This document shows positions 47,764 through 62,306 of a DNA stretch of 64,000 bases, in pieces; position 1 is the first letter of the stretch, and each line of letters begins with the position of its first letter. Below the pieces are notes generated by a model that ran no database searches, was not told where the DNA came from, and was given only the letters and a program-made list of their open reading frames with translations. The stretch lies in the NCBI GenBank assembly GCA_964017155.1, contig OZ024864.1, forward strand, positions 34,175,029 to 34,239,028, read 5' to 3'. This DNA comes from Oasisia sp. SBJ-2009 (lineage: Eukaryota; Annelida; Polychaeta; Sabellida; Siboglinidae). The position numbers and the translations under genes are program-made.

Positions 47764-49606
47764 CTCGCGTAAGCACTCCCTACTGTTCCGCGAGAAACGT
47801 CGAAGCTAAACTGAACAAAAACGTTAATTTAAACATGATAATATTAAGCTGTACTCATCTGCGAAATGTTTGTGCAACGTCTTGCAACTGTTGTCCTTGA
47901 ATTGTTTCATTCCCTGCGTCGATGAAGATCCATTAATTCAACTATAAATTATGCGTTGCACGCTCTGGCGTTGTTGGCGAGCTGTTTATGACGTCACATC
48001 CTCGTAGTCTCGTCACTCGCAGACGAAGGTGTTTTCGGACCTTACACAACATCAGTTAAAGCGGATTATTTTTATTTTACTAAAATAATAATATCAAGGA
48101 ACATAGTCATCAGCTCGGTTTCTGTTATATCATATTACTATGAAAATCAGATCCTAAATCGAAAACGAGGTTAGGGTCACCTGACTTGACTTGTAATGAA
48201 GAATGCTGTCTTTCGCGCAGTACACCCTCTTTTGGGGTAAATGTATACATGTGTTATGATTGTGTGCATTTAGACAACTTGTCAGATGTAAGTGCTTATC
48301 GACCTTGTGAACCCTCAACGTATAGCAATGTAAAATGCAAATCCCGTAAAAGACACAGACGGCCGAAAATCGTGTTTACTATCTGCACTACTTAAATCGC
48401 TAGCCTATATGTCTATGTCAGCTATATGTCTATGAGAATATGGTAAACTCAATATTAAATTATAGGCATTTAATATAAGAAAGGCATAACGCAAGATAGT
48501 GATGACCTGATTTTCCTAATATTCATCAGTCGGAAGCTACAACTGTCATCCATCGTTAGAATATTATTCTTATGTCCAGTTCCCAATCACTGAATCAGCT
48601 CCAGTCGCGCGGAGTCTCGCCATGGGCAAGGCCCATGCATCGTGATCCACTTACATGCCTTGTAGTTTGTATTATAGCTTTCTTATTTTAATTGCCCGGT
48701 TTAATATTGAGTTGAGCACACTGTCACTGTCACATACATGGTGATTTACGTAGCGCTGATAGTATTAACGATTTTAAGGCGTATGTGTGTATTTTAAGGG
48801 ATTTGCTCTTTGTGATAATAAAAATATATTTCCGATATTAAATTGCGTTTTAATATGTCATGTGTTATGTCATAATATGATTAACAAATTCGTAACAATG
48901 GGTGTTAAGACGATAATGGCCATCCGTATATCTAGAATATTAATACATTGTTAAATTGAAATGTTTGCTAAATACATATATTGATATACATAATTTTCTC
49001 ACGAGATAGTGTTTTCACTGCTGAACTGACGCAGTTTCTGACTCTCTCGCTCGCTATTTACGGTACGCAATTGTCCTTGGAAACATGGCACCAAGCATCA
49101 CATACCATATCGGATGTCTAGTTATGAGATAAGATTGCACTGATTGTTTGTGGGTAAAGTCAATGGAATTACATGAAATTATCTATGATATCCAATGGCA
49201 CTAATCCCAAACCACACAATTCATTTGTGAAAATCATATGGAGCTTTAAATGACTTACAATTAGAATAATCTACAAAAGAAGGTGTGTGTTAATCTAATA
49301 GCATACTGAATTGGGGGATGCTGGCAATAAATGTTCACACCTCAGGGCTTGTGGGATGATACCATATCAATGCCTCCAGGACAGTCATTCAATAGAATAT
49401 GTATCTGCCTAAACAATTACCGGGTAGTCTAGGTGCCCATGCACCAAATGCAGGCAGGGAAAATCCAGCTTCACTGGTGGGGCTGGCCTCTATCTGGGGA
49501 ACACACAGTACATGTATACACATTTTGTCAACGAAACAACGTTTGACAGAACAACAAACTGGATGTGAATTCCTCTTTATTGTCATTGTTCACATTTTAC
49601 AAAAAA
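47764..49606. other. Non-coding sequence; lacks the 3.7-kb element of copy 1
   Basis: At 48180 the sequence GGTCACCTGACTTGACTTG joins the two flanks that are 3.74 kb apart in copy 1. Small private indels lie at about 48400-48500. No gene was recognised. Confidence 0.6.
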
Positions 49607-49925
49607 ACACTGTCAAATCACACATGTGCAATACAGTAGTAACATTGTACAACAACTAATTATCATGACACTGTGTTTGCAAAAACACTTTCAAATCACA
49701 CATGTGTATAATGCAGTAACATTGTACAACAACTAATTATTATGACACTGTGTTTGCAAAAACACTTTCAAATCACACATGTGCAATACAGTAGTAACAT
49801 TGTACAACAACTAATTATCATGACACTGTGTTTGCAAAAACACTTTCAAATCACACATGTGTATAATGCAGTAACATTGTACAACTACTAATTATCATGA
49901 CACTGTGTTTGCAAAAACAGTTTCA
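49607..49925. repeat. 78-bp tandem repeat, four units (copy 2)
   Basis: ACACT(T/G)TCAAATC recurs at 49607, 49685, 49762 and 49840, with a partial unit at 49917. This is one unit more than in copy 1. Confidence 0.9.
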
Positions 49926-51770
49926 AAACAAATCAACCATTAACTACCGGTAAATATCGCAAATGTAATTAAAATGTTATTTATGTAAGCCATTAACGTG
50001 TGCATTTATGTACAAGGTATTTTATCTCCACTTCTCTCAATGGCAACAAAACAAGAAAGCAGGCACGAAATCGTGGGACTAAGAAAGATACCCAATGGGG
50101 CATGCATGTAGACGTGGAGAAATTATTATTTATGGCACGATATACCCAAATGATACACAGCACATACAGTGACACCCAATCCAAAAAGAGATGGGACAAT
50201 AACCTCTATTTCATGATATCCAAATTACACACATCACAGTTGACAAACAAGTCTGCAAAGTGAACAGTAGAGGCCGGTTGATGCCGGGACCATCTTGTAG
50301 GTCTCAAGCAATAACAAAAACAAGGCTCCATTTCCCACAAAAATCAAATGAAAATGCCTCATGCATAAAGTTATGCATTTCACCAAGGTGTTTATTTATT
50401 ATAGCAGTTAATTTAGTGAACGCTCAAACAAGACATTGGAAATGACCACAACCGGGCAAGAGAAGTAAAGTGTATCTCACTGTTATGCTCACTAAGTGGA
50501 ATCAAATACAAATACGGATAAAACAAAGTCTTACTGCTGTGGAAATTATTTCTGTGACAAATGTGTGAGTTGAACCATTTTATCAGTTATCAACAACAAA
50601 GTGTCCCGACATCCTCAATGGAGGCTATCATTCAACACAGAATGACCTTGACCCCCGCAACTTTATAGCCTAGTAGTTAATGTGTATGGCGTAGACATAC
50701 ATGTTGCAAATTATCCAATTATTCATCTCGCACACATCTTAGGCTTACTTCATTGCTGTGATTTGTTCTGTCATGTAAAATTATTCTGCATAAAAGCAGT
50801 TTTGATAAACTAACTAAAAAGTGTACTTTTGTGCTCATACCAGTGCCAGTGAAATGATACCAAGTCTAAGGACTGCAAGCTTAACATATTATACACCAGC
50901 CTGACAAAAATAGGCATATCGCAAACAGTGTAAGCATTGGTTTTGTCAGAAATTAACCAGCTTTGGAGCAGGCCATTTAGTACGTATGACATTTCAACAC
51001 ATCTTCTATAGAACTTGTGTACGAAATGACCCAATCATGGAGCCATGAACAACATATTCCATAGTGTAAGCAGCGTGTATTATTAGCGATATAAGCATGC
51101 TACCTATGTAGATTGCTCTCTAGTCATCACCTTGCTCTGTCTCTTCAGTAATACATAATACCTCCTAACATAGACATTGTATTCGTTAGAGGCTGATGGA
51201 AAGAGAAATAAGCATAAGAATAAGACGCCATGCAAATAACCCTGTAATTCTTTTTGTCTGCACTGGCTGTGACTGGAACTGTTATTCCAAACAAATCCTA
51301 CTGAGACACAGAGAATGCTTCCAAACTTCCACAAACTGATAACAGGGCGTCTCAACATGGCCCCTTCAGGCTAGGCTCTGTTGATTATTAACAATAGTTG
51401 TTTCTTAAATCCTGCCAAGTGTGGTTAATTATGTAACATAAGTAAACAATGATTCAATTCCAGCACTCCGTACTAAAGGCATTCATAAAATTCATTCATA
51501 ACGTGGCACATTTTAAACTGTTGCCAAATTGTTGCATTAAAACGACTTGCCACAAAATACACTGAAATTGTAAACATAAGTGTGAGACATCCTGAACATA
51601 ACTACAATAAAAACAGATAAATATGCCATATCGGGTATTCTGTCTTACAAGTGAACTTATTCTCACACACATTGATCAAGCAATGTGTCCTGAAACCCAA
51701 TTACAGCCAGTAAATGTACTGCAGTACAGCAAATGATAGCCATCTTCTGACAATAAAAAAGGTAAGTTCT
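49926..51770. other. Non-coding sequence with the empty site of the 3.36-kb transposon (copy 2)
   Basis: AGTAGTTAATGTGTATGGCG near 50673-50692 has a single TTAATGT, where copy 1 has two flanking the element. No gene was recognised. Confidence 0.7.
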
Positions 51771-51850
51771 TATATAGCACAGTATACAATCATCAGGATT
51801 GCGCTTTATAGTACACTTTACTTCCTGGCAAACCTGTTCAACTGAACACC
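51771..51850 (-). mobile_element. SINE-type 3' tail (copy 2)
   Basis: Counterpart of 19171-19250, with the same GTGCTATATAAGAACTTACC tail on the minus strand. Confidence 0.5.
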
Positions 51851-52092
51851 ATCTTGACCTCGGTGAAGAACCACAGTTCTTTTTGACTCGTATCATGTGG
51901 GAACATGAAGGTCAAAGGTAAGACTTTATTACCAATGAGCTGTAAGTCACGGGATGGGTAGTGAACAAAACCATCGTTACCTTGACCTGCCTCACAGGGA
52001 CACCAATGCACTGTAATGATTTTGGCACTGAAAATACATATGTTGTGGACAAAAGTTGGTGCCCAACTTAAAGAGCAGTTGCCAGTGCTCAA

Positions 52093-55000
52093 ACATGTTC
52101 ATCAGTGATTCCAGGTAGGTTTTGCATTACCTGTACATATATGATTTACTGACTGGGGTTGCAGCACGCCGGAGTGGCAATGTGTGAAACAGGGCACCAC
52201 TAATTTCTCCTGACATACATACCAGCCAGTGGAAGGCCTGGCAACTCATGGTTCTACTAATATACACACGACTCCGTATTACAAACATCGAACAAAGCAT
52301 GATTTCAAAAAAAATATTTAAGCTGTAGTCTTCTTAATTGACTCACTTCATTTCAAAATGTATTAACTGTTTGGGACATAAAACAAAGTGGCTACACCAT
52401 AACCACAGCCAGAAAGGTGTGGCCAATCAGCAAACATTTGCCTTATGTGCACATGTGTGGTACGCCAAGCCCATTAAGCTGTCATGTTCTGCTACCACAT
52501 GACTGTTGCATCTGCAACTCACTCAACCATGTTATTGTCTTTTCTCAACAACATGACGACAACACAACGTGAACCCAACATAAGAATGCAGTCATTTGTC
52601 ACAGCAAAATTGTCGTTATCCACAGCCTGGAATATGGTCACGCATTCACTGGGAAAGGATTCATGTGACCAGAGAGTCATTCTCCAATACACTATGCAAG
52701 ACAGACCTGAGTCTAGTAATCAAAATCTCTTGTATTCGTGTATACTCAAACCCTACTTGTGTCAGTTTATAAAAACAAGCATTTCATGAAGTATGATTAA
52801 GTTTCTTTGGATAAGTTGTTACCTCGTTATTTTTAATTAACATGCGAAGTTTCATTATGCCTTTACTGACATGCTTTGAGATATGTTTACATTATGATTT
52901 TCATTACCAATATTACAAATTGGGTGCTGATAACCCTGAAGCAACAATGCATAGTTTGTTAGTGAATCAGCTGCCCAATGTGTGCAATACATATTCGGCA
53001 ACACAAATATTACAATACATTTGTGAAACGGCAGAAATTACAGGACAGAAGAATTTAAATTTTGGGTTATAACACGTGATTGAGTCAAGGCTACAATGTT
53101 ACACTTTGCAAGGTGGATTAGTTAGCTGTGACAAGGAGTTGCCTCTTTCTGTCAGTGTCAAGAAACAGCACAAAGACGACATGCAAAATATGTGACAGAT
53201 TCCAAAATGCAACTTAGTTCATGTGTAGCCAATGCACCCAATATGACAACCACATACGGGCAGAGTAATGACTTATGCAGTGAATTCAACTGCATCTCTG
53301 TGTCGTTACTACACATACAAATGATAAAATTCCAAAGGCAATGAAGACAGATGATAATCCAGTTTGTTACGACTCCCAGGTACATTTCCCACTACCCTGG
53401 ACCCAGTCCTAGCTAGCCATCAGCTGCACACACCAACTGTCATCCTATTCCAGATCCCAGCTGTTATGGAAAAGTGCTTTCTTTTGGTCAACAAACACTG
53501 CCATCTAGCCTGGGGTACAGTCCAAGCAGACATTGTAAAGAAAACTAATTCACTCAACACGAGTCAACAGCATACAGTGGTAGTTATTTGTTTTTGAATG
53601 TTGTATTTACAATCTGAACATTTCGTAGGTAGCAACTTACAAGTTATGAACACCATTTTTGGGTTTCATTCTCAAATTGGTAGGTAGTTAAATGTTCCTA
53701 AATGAGTAAAGGACATCATATCTTCAGGTTATTCTCAGAAAACACGGTCACAAGAGTTCTTAAATTACTGTATATTCAAAGCAGTCCAACAGCTCACAGG
53801 CATAATTTCTGCCTCATTTGTTCTGCTTTATGTTGTGCAAATTATATGTTATCCCATTTCTAAATAAGTTTGATACATACATGACTTTCGGTTTAATTAA
53901 AAATCATTCATTTGCAAGTCTGTCTACATGGCTGAAGGGCAACACAGGACACATTCATGATATCGGCAAGTTTTTACACTCTATTGAACAAAAAAGAACT
54001 TCAAAAGAATTTACTTATTAAAGAATGTACCAAAATTAAATGACTTCTACTGTACATTATAATATTATTTTATAACTATTTGTGTATAACATCTAACAGG
54101 CAGAGCAGTGTTAAATGTAAACAAACTCCCACCCATTGAAGAATTTTTCTTTTTGACATACACTTTCCTGAACAGTATTTTGTTATAATTAGGTTTTTAC
54201 TGCCATTATTTATTTAATGCTAATCACAAATGGCTAAGTTTTGGCTTAAAGCAAGATAAAACTTAACCAGTCAAATAACAACACATTTTCATGAAACGTT
54301 TACAGAGTTGTACAGTAATGTAATCAAATTATGCATCAACCTCCCAAAGGAATGTAGTTTTAACTCTTCTTTTCTTGCTGTCTGTAATCTACACAAACTA
54401 AAATATTTTTAAAGAAATCCAAGAACACTATCAACTGCATGCAATTAACAAAAAACACTGTTTTAGCTTAATTCAGTCTTGATTCCTGGTCTGTAGCTAG
54501 ATAATCACATTAACCTATTGACCATTTGTTCTACTTTAAAATGAGAAGAATTGGAAATGGCCTGCAGAGGGGACATTGTTAACAATAAGACTACTAGGAT
54601 CCTGTAAGAAACTAAGGTACTAAGATCCATGTAGGTTATTATGCTGTTTATGTTTTGAGTGCTGATTCTCTGATTTTTTATCTTAAAGGTTAAACATTTT
54701 ATAGCCAAATAAAATTAACCCACGGGTCTGGGGGGGGGGAGCTAGCAGCATTTATACTACTCATCCCCATGAAAAATCACTAGTCCCACATTTATGGTGA
54801 ACGTCGCTAAATTGCAAACTTCTATGCAAACTTATCTCTAGCCTGGCAATGCTCCTTAATGATATAAACAAATAATTGTCTGCTTCATAACGGATGACAC
54901 AACACATTAGTTTAGTGGCAAATAGTTACTCACATGGGATGAGTGCTAGGCAAAGGTTACTCATCACCAGGTCTTTTTGCTTGTCTTGGGTGACGGTTAG

Positions 55001-55626
55001 GTTCGACCCACGTTACAATGAACCGTAATTAACAAAAAGTGTTAAAGCTAAGCCCAATACAGGAGGAATTTTTTTTAGAACATGCTTATAATATTCATGG
55101 ATTAAGGCTAGATTGTAATTTATAGTTCAATTTGTTCTTTCCAAGAGACTAAAACAGGACTTACCAGGCAAAACAAACACTGAACTTTTATTTAATCACA
55201 CTCCTAATTTCAACTGACCTGTTTAGAGATCAATTCATTTAGGCTCTACACAAAGTATCCTTTATCTACGTAGCACAAAATTACATTTAACCAAACAGTA
55301 ACAAGAATAACTGTGACAATGGTGGTCAAAGTAAGTTTGATATGGCACAGACAATACACAATTACATTAAATAAACTGGAAGTTCAGCCACAATGCAAAC
55401 AAACACATTTTGCAGCACATACCTGTTTAGATTTGTTTATGAAAATCCTCAAAAATGTCTGAAGATTTTTAGCCGAATAAACTGCAGTCTATAAAGGTTT
55501 AAGAAGGAATGAAAATGGACAAATTGCCAATCAAAAAATAAAATAAACCACACACTCAACAAGTAGCCTTCATTGATGCTGGTAAATTACCCATTTGTGA
55601 CATGTTTTCTGAAAATGACCGTTGCA
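52093..55626. other. Non-coding sequence downstream of the copy 2 Tudor gene
   Basis: Counterpart of 19503-23020. Nothing coding was recognised. The G homopolymer near 54731 is shorter than in copy 1. Confidence 0.45.
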
Positions 55627-56048
55627 TTTATTATAAACATCATATTTTATAAAAAATTGTATAAAATAATAATTTAAAGACACTTATGATATAATGATGG
55701 CCCGACAACTAAAATATTCCATAATATCAGAAAATAATAATGATGTGAATATATTGGTAGCTATTTGTACTGTACTGGTAGCTATTTGTTCCCGTCTAAT
55801 TAAACAAAACATTTACACGACAATAGTTACATATGTATCAAAACAATTTATCAAACAAGACATTCCAGACAGATCTTCATTTAAATGTTTAACCATCTTA
55901 ATTACCCAGGGTAATCATCAAACTAGCAAGGTAACAACTTCCGTGTGACACCACCAGTCACTTCACAGCATACACACTAACAACCCAATAACAACTTGGC
56001 CTATCTAGATCTCCAGGATCCAACTCCAGCTCATCCATCTCCATCTGG

Positions 56049-56179
56049 TCACAACTTCTGTTGCTGCATCATGCGTCTCAACTCTTCCAGTTCCCGTTTC
56101 AGATTCGCGTTTTCCTCCGCCAGTCGTCTCGCGCTCTCGTCCTCGACACTCGCCGCTGTGGCTGGTTTCATTTCGGACG
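56049..56179 (-). CDS. Multi-Tudor gene, terminal exon with coiled coil (copy 2)
   Basis: It has the same acceptor and phase as 23443-23573 and encodes the same coiled-coil C-terminus ending MQQQKL and TGA. A candidate AATAAA lies at 55627-55632 on the minus strand. Confidence 0.85.
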
Positions 56180-57073
56180 CTGTGGACCGGACAAAGTAAA
56201 CAATGTAAAATTCATCAAAGAATTCATTTTTTAAATACCACAATGACCAGTTAAGTGTTTGGACAGCATGCTTTCAACCACAATGTAAAAGGCACCAAAG
56301 CATTTGTTTTTTAAATACCACAATGACTTTTAAATACCACGACTTTGGCCAGCGTATGTTTTAAACCACAATGTAAAATTAAAGCATTTGTTTTTTAAAT
56401 ACCACAATGACCCAATAAACCTTTGGGCATTGTACGTTTTCAACCACTCTAAAAACAAATTGTTATACACTACGATTTAAGACATAAGCTGTACCAGCTG
56501 TTTCTCTATGGAATCACTAGGGTGGTGGCCACACAAAACAATGACAGTACCTCAATCATAACACCTCAGGAATGTAACAATTAGGTGTGGCTAAAGTGCT
56601 AAGCTTTCTCCATTACCAGAGTTATGGATACAGACCACAAGTTCAACAGTATTAACACACGTTAAATATATGCCTATTGAAAAGGAGACAGAATCAAAAC
56701 ATCTTTAGCACAAACACTGTTTTTGACCAATTAAACTACACAGCAATCTAACTGCCTCTCGCTTGGATTGGTGGCTTGAACAAGTACACATTTTTGACTT
56801 GTCAACACAGCTTTATGCAGACAACCATCCACCCATCATTTGGATGGGTAAAAACAAAACGAATATGGACGGATAGAAATATGGGTGGACAGGTAAAAAA
56901 TTAAGGAGCAAAACAGTTTCCCAAAACCATAGATATTGTTAGTTATTCCTTGAAAGTGAGCGTAAATGGTGTCACATGTGTGTTTGCATATGTCCACCAA
57001 AACATGTGTGAATGGCAATAATTTGATAATGTGTCCTGCATAAAGCCCTGCTTGTCAAACTGATGACACTGAC

Positions 57074-57298
57074 CCTGCTTGCGTTTGGAGGCTGCCATTC
57101 CCATCGCAATCAGCTGAGTGCCGAGGTCTTTGCCATTGACGTCATCGCCCGAAGTGTCAACAAGCCTCACAGAGAGGGAGCCACCGTTGCGCTCCACTAC
57201 GATCATGTAGAGGCGGATGGGGCTCTGGCCGGTGGCCACAAGAGACTTGAACGACTCCGTGGCCTCAGACGTCCAGTCTGGACCAACTGGAATCAGAC
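57074..57298 (-). CDS. Multi-Tudor gene, exon 9: end of Tudor module 10 (copy 2)
   Basis: Counterpart of 24469-24693, with identical splice sites and phase 1/1. It reads LSVRLVD where copy 1 has LSVWLVD; Arg is the likelier ancestral residue for a charged surface strand, though this is an inference. Confidence 0.82.
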
Positions 57299-57334
57299 CT
57301 GGCACGGGAAGACACAGACGCTGTACTTGACTGA

Positions 57335-57385
57335 CACACGCGCACACACACACGCATACACGTAAGCACACACACGTAAGCACAC

Positions 57386-57466
<81 letters not shown>

Positions 57467-58990
57467 GATACAAAGCAACACATAGTGATACACAGCAACA
57501 CACAGTGATACAAAGCAACACATAGTGATACAAAGCAACACATAGTGATACAAAGCAACACATAGTGATACAAAGCAACACATAGTGATACAAAGCAACA
57601 CATAGTGAAACACAGCAACACAGTGATACACAGCAACACATAGTGATACACAGCAACACATAGTGATACACAGCAACACAGTGATACACAGCAACATATA
57701 GTGACACACAGCAACACAGTGATACACAGCAACACATAGTGATACACAGCAACACATAGTGATACACAGTAACACAGTGATACACAGCAACACATAGTGA
57801 TACACAGCAACACATAGTGATACAAAGCAACACATACTGATACACAGCAACACATAGTGATACACAGCAACACATAGTGATACAAAGCAACACATAGTGA
57901 TACACAGCAACACATAGTGACACGCAGCAACACATAGTGACACGCAGCAACACAGTGATACACAGCAACACATAGTGATACACAGCAATACATAGTGATA
58001 CACAGCAACACAGTGATACAAAGCAACACACAGTGATACAAAGCACCACATAGTGATACAAAGCAACACATAGTGATACACAGCACCACATAGTGATACA
58101 AAGCAACACATAGTGATACAAAGCAACACATAGTGATACAAAGCAACACATAGTGATACAAAGCAAAACATAGTGATACAAAGCAACACATAGTGATACA
58201 AAGCAACACATAGTGATACAAAGCAACACATAGTGAAACACAGCAACACAGTGATACACAGCAACACATAGTGATACACAGCAACACATAGTGATACACA
58301 GCAACACATAGTGATACACAGCAACACAGTGATACACAGCAACATATAGTGACACACAGCAACACATTGATACACAGCAACACATAGTGATACACAGCAA
58401 CACATAGTGATACACAGCAACACATAGTGATACACAGCAACACATAGTGATACACAGCAACACAGTGATACACAGCAACACATAGTGATACACAGCAACA
58501 CAAAGTGATACAAAGCAACACATAGTGATACAAAGCAACACATAGTGATACACAGCAACACATAGTGACACGCAGCAACACATAGTGACACGCAGCAACA
58601 CAGTGATACACAGCAACACATAGTGATACACAGCAACACATAGTGATACACAGCAAAACAGTGATACACAGCAACACATAGTGATACAGAGCAACACAGT
58701 GATACACAGCAACACATAGTGATACACAGCAACACATAGTGATACACAGCAACACATAGTGATACAAAGCAACACATAGGGATACACAGCAACACATAGT
58801 GATACACAGCAACACATAGTGATACACAGCAACACATAGTGATAGACAGCAACACATAGTGATACACAGCAACACATAGTGATACACAGCGACACATAGT
58901 GACACACAGCGACACATATAGTGACACACAGCAACACATAGTGACATACAGTAACACATAGTGACACACAGCAACATATAGTGACACACA
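57335..58990. repeat. CA microsatellite and 20-bp minisatellite in intron (copy 2)
   Basis: A CA run to about 57463 is followed by about 75 units of the GTGATACAAAGCAACACATA type. Units with ACACGCAGC and irregular ones near the right end are private to this copy. Stop-free minus-strand frames of 600-732 codons result. Confidence 0.96.
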
Positions 58991-59059
58991 TTGACACACA
59001 GCAACAAAGTGACACACAGCAGCAAACAGCGACACAGACAGTGACACACATACACAAAC

Positions 59060-59228
59060 AACAACAACATACACAGGTAGCTTTATTTGCCATTTTTGAC
59101 ATATACATTTTATTGGGAATATCATGTAAGAAATTGTTCACTTAGCATTATTTTGTTAACTAAAATTTAACAAAAACATTTCTTGATCAGCTCCATCTTT
59201 CTGCATATACAGAACACAAACAACACAA
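59060..59228. other. Copy 2-specific segment between two minisatellites
   Basis: About 165 bases of ordinary AT-rich sequence separate the 20-bp array from the 22-bp array. In copy 1 the two arrays abut at 26104. Most simply, copy 1 lost this segment by deletion between repeats. Confidence 0.7.
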
Positions 59229-59235
59229 GCGCAAA

Positions 59236-59390
59236 CATTGACACACGCACACACAAAGATTGACACACGCACACACAAACATTGACACACGCACACACAA
59301 ACATTAACACACGCACACACAAACATTAACACACGCACACACAAACATTAACACACGCACACACAAACATTAACACACGCACACACAAAC
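59236..59390. repeat. 22-bp minisatellite in intron (copy 2)
   Basis: About seven units of AACATT(G/A)ACACACGCACACAC, fewer than in copy 1. Confidence 0.92.
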
Positions 59391-59576
59391 AAACACATAC
59401 ATGTAAACATTATAAACAAGTATATACTTTTTAAATGCCATAGTCACAAATATTTGCCTAACTATACAATTAATATATAAATAAATTAAATTACACGAAC
59501 GGATGATTTTATAATATAATAACAATCTCAATTCGTATTGTTCATCAAGTGAAATGAACTGAAAACAAGATTTCAC

Positions 59577-59738
59577 CTGTGAATGAGCATTTCATCGCCT
59601 GCGGGGGGAGGGGGCAGAACTGGCGGAAAAACGGTGTCAGGTTAGACACATCGTCTGTGATGAGGTTGCCAAAGTCGACAAAGAAGATGGTGGCTTTGGA
59701 CGCCTGTCTCTTCTCAACCACTGCCCGGTACCAGTCTC
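59577..59738 (-). CDS. Multi-Tudor gene, exon 8: Tudor module 10 core (copy 2)
   Basis: Counterpart of 26511-26672 with the same splice sites and phase 1/1. It carries DWYRAVVEKRQ and FFVDFGNLITDD, with NLTPFF for NLRPFF. Confidence 0.88.
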
Positions 59739-61005
59739 CTGGAACCAAGCAACAAACACACATGTGACTACACGGGCAAATACTAGGAATACTCTTGCAA
59801 TACTACTGCAGTAGTATCATGTAACATACATAAAGATTCCACACATTTTAATTATAGTTTTTCAATTTTTTTTTACTTACTTTATTGTTAAGATATTAAA
59901 ATATTTTATTATTTATTTAATATTTTATTTTATCTATTTATTGCTGATAAGTTTAGCTTATGAACTAGGACTTTTAGAAGCGTTATTTAATTAACATTTC
60001 ATCTTTACGTGCAAATTTAAGCTGATAATGAATATTTAAAATATGTATGTGTTACAATGTATCTTATGCGCCACTGTGCGGAAATTTTTCTGGATAAATG
60101 ACGCTTTACAAAAAAAAAATTATTAATAATAATAATTATTATTAACCCTAGAAGTGACCAGGGTCGAAAATCGGCCCAAATGCACCTGCCTCTGTTCTAA
60201 CAATTTTCATTTCCATCACACTAAACTGACACATGAATATTTGGTATTATTGGATATCTGACAGATTTTTCTAGATCGTGTATATTTTTCCTTGCGTAGA
60301 TTCAGTGACAGATTCTTCTCAGTTGAGTTTAAAAAGCACGTGATACAGTTGCTGCCCATATTTGGGAGATTTTACTATATCATGATGAATGAATTTATGC
60401 ATCCATTCACAAAGTCGACACCCCCACACATTCGGAATCACAAGAAAGCTATGTGAGTGGCCAATCTGCCAAAAAATAAACCACATGGGTTCAGTCCATT
60501 CAGCCAATCAGAACCGTGATTTCAAATGTAGCATCATCGACCCCGCAAAACCAAAGTTGAAGACAAAATAGCGGCGCGGTAAACAACTGTTTATCCGCTT
60601 CGCAACTTTTCTTTGGATTATCTCAAGTTTCTGCGTTGATATTTTGACAAAATGCTTGACAGTATTCATAAACAAGGTTATTATATTAGTTCATGTAGTT
60701 AGATTGACTTTGGAGGCGTTTTTGAGGTGAGAATTCACCAAATTAGCAGCGCGACATTTCTCCGGCCGGGAGCATGGGTTGCAACGGTAACGAGCGTGGC
60801 CGGAATCGGCCGCCTTGAATCAACGTATTTTTATGTCGGAAAAAATCATAAATATAATAGTTGTCAACGGATTTGTTTTATTTTTGTGTTATTTCGCAGC
60901 TAATACATGAATCTACATTTGTCTAAATGATGCCACAGAGGATTTTTCTTGGTCAGGGTTAAGACAATGCTTGGACTATTGGATTCAGTTTCCAAGGAGC
61001 CCTGT

Positions 61006-61360
61006 CCACCCATATTTCTACCCGTCAACCCATTTTTCTACCCGTCCACCCATATTTCTATCCGTCAACCCATATTTCTACCCGTCAACCCATATTTCTA
61101 CCCGTCCACCCATATTTCTACCCGTCCACCCATATTTCTACCCGTCAACCCATATTTCTACCCGTCAACCCATATTTCTACCCGTCCACCCATATTTCTA
61201 CCCGTCCACCCATATTTCTACCCGTCCACCCATATTTCTACCCGTCAACCCATATTTCTACCCGTCAACCCATATTTCTACCCGTCAACCCATATTTCTA
61301 CCCGTCCACCCATATTTCTACCCGTCCACCCATATTTCTACCCGTCCACCCATATTTCTA
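61006..61360. repeat. 20-bp minisatellite CCCGTC(C/A)ACCCATATTTCTA (copy 2)
   Basis: About 18 units with CCACC and CAACC variants interspersed. A 17-bp TGGAATAACTAGCATCA array follows at 61455-61596, with about eight units. Confidence 0.95.
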
Positions 61361-61759
61361 CTGTTCTCAGCATGTTTTACCGATACATATGACGGGTGGA
61401 TGGGTCTCTGCATAAAGCTATGCCAAGGAGTGAACTGTGAAAAAGAAAGTATAATGGAATTATGGAATAACTAGCATCATGGAATAACTAGCATCATGGA
61501 ATAACTAGCATCATGGAATAACTAGCATCATGGAATAACTAGCATCATGGAATAACTAGCATCATGGAATAACTAGCATCATGGAATAACTAGCAAATAC
61601 AAAATAAAAACAGCCAACTCATAATTTCAGGTTGGCATCACACTGACCTGGCAGAGTCGATTCCCAAAGGGTAAAATTGTAAACAGTGCTGCTCCTATCA
61701 ACAATTGTTGATGTTAGGTATAATAGATGCGAAAAAATGAAATCGAAAAAACTGTTTAC

Positions 61760-61873
61760 CTTGAAATGGTGCACAGCACAACTCGCCAGGCTGAGGGTCA
61801 AAGGTCGTAACGACTGGCAGCTGGTTGCAGTGTTCATCCATCTGTTGTATGAGGCTGGCGAGAGCTTCCATCG
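61760..61873 (-). CDS. Multi-Tudor gene, exon 7: start of Tudor module 10 (copy 2)
   Basis: Counterpart of 28861-28974 with phase 1/1. It encodes MEALASLIQQM and PGELCCAPFQ. The donor is CAAG|GTAAAC here against CAAG|GTAGAC in copy 1. Confidence 0.86.
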
Positions 61874-62109
61874 CTGAAAAACCACCAAGCTGACCAGTTT
61901 ATGACCAGTTCATAAACCTAACTCTATCAAGATAACCAGTCCATAAACCTATCTCTATCAAGCTAACTAGTCCATAGAACTATCTGTATTAACTTTCAAC
62001 TGAGTTGACTAGCAGGATAAAATTATTGCCAGTCACATGTTTTGGTGGACATGTTAACTGTTAAGCTAGTTTACAAACTTTCAAATTGTGCCTGATGACC
62101 TGAAAACAC

Positions 62110-62296
62110 ACACATGACACCATTTACACTCACTTTCAAGGCTTAACTAACAATATCTATGGTTTTGGAAGACTTTTTTGTTGCTCCTTCATTTTTTTAC
62201 CCGTCCACAACCCGTCCACCATATTTCTACCCGTCCATATTCGTTTTTACCTGTCCAAATGACGGGTGCACGGGTCTCTACATAAAGCTATGCCAC
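62110..62296 (+). repeat. Dispersed repeat adjoining the giant exon (copy 2)
   Basis: Counterpart of 29212-29392. Its inverted partner in this copy is at 56812-56990. Confidence 0.7.
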
Positions 62297-62306
62297 CCAT
62301 ACTTAC

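Noticed and set aside
56943..59141. 600-732 codon Cys/Val-rich frames on the minus strand (copy 2)
   Set aside because: The same minisatellite artefact; coding is limited to 57074-57298.
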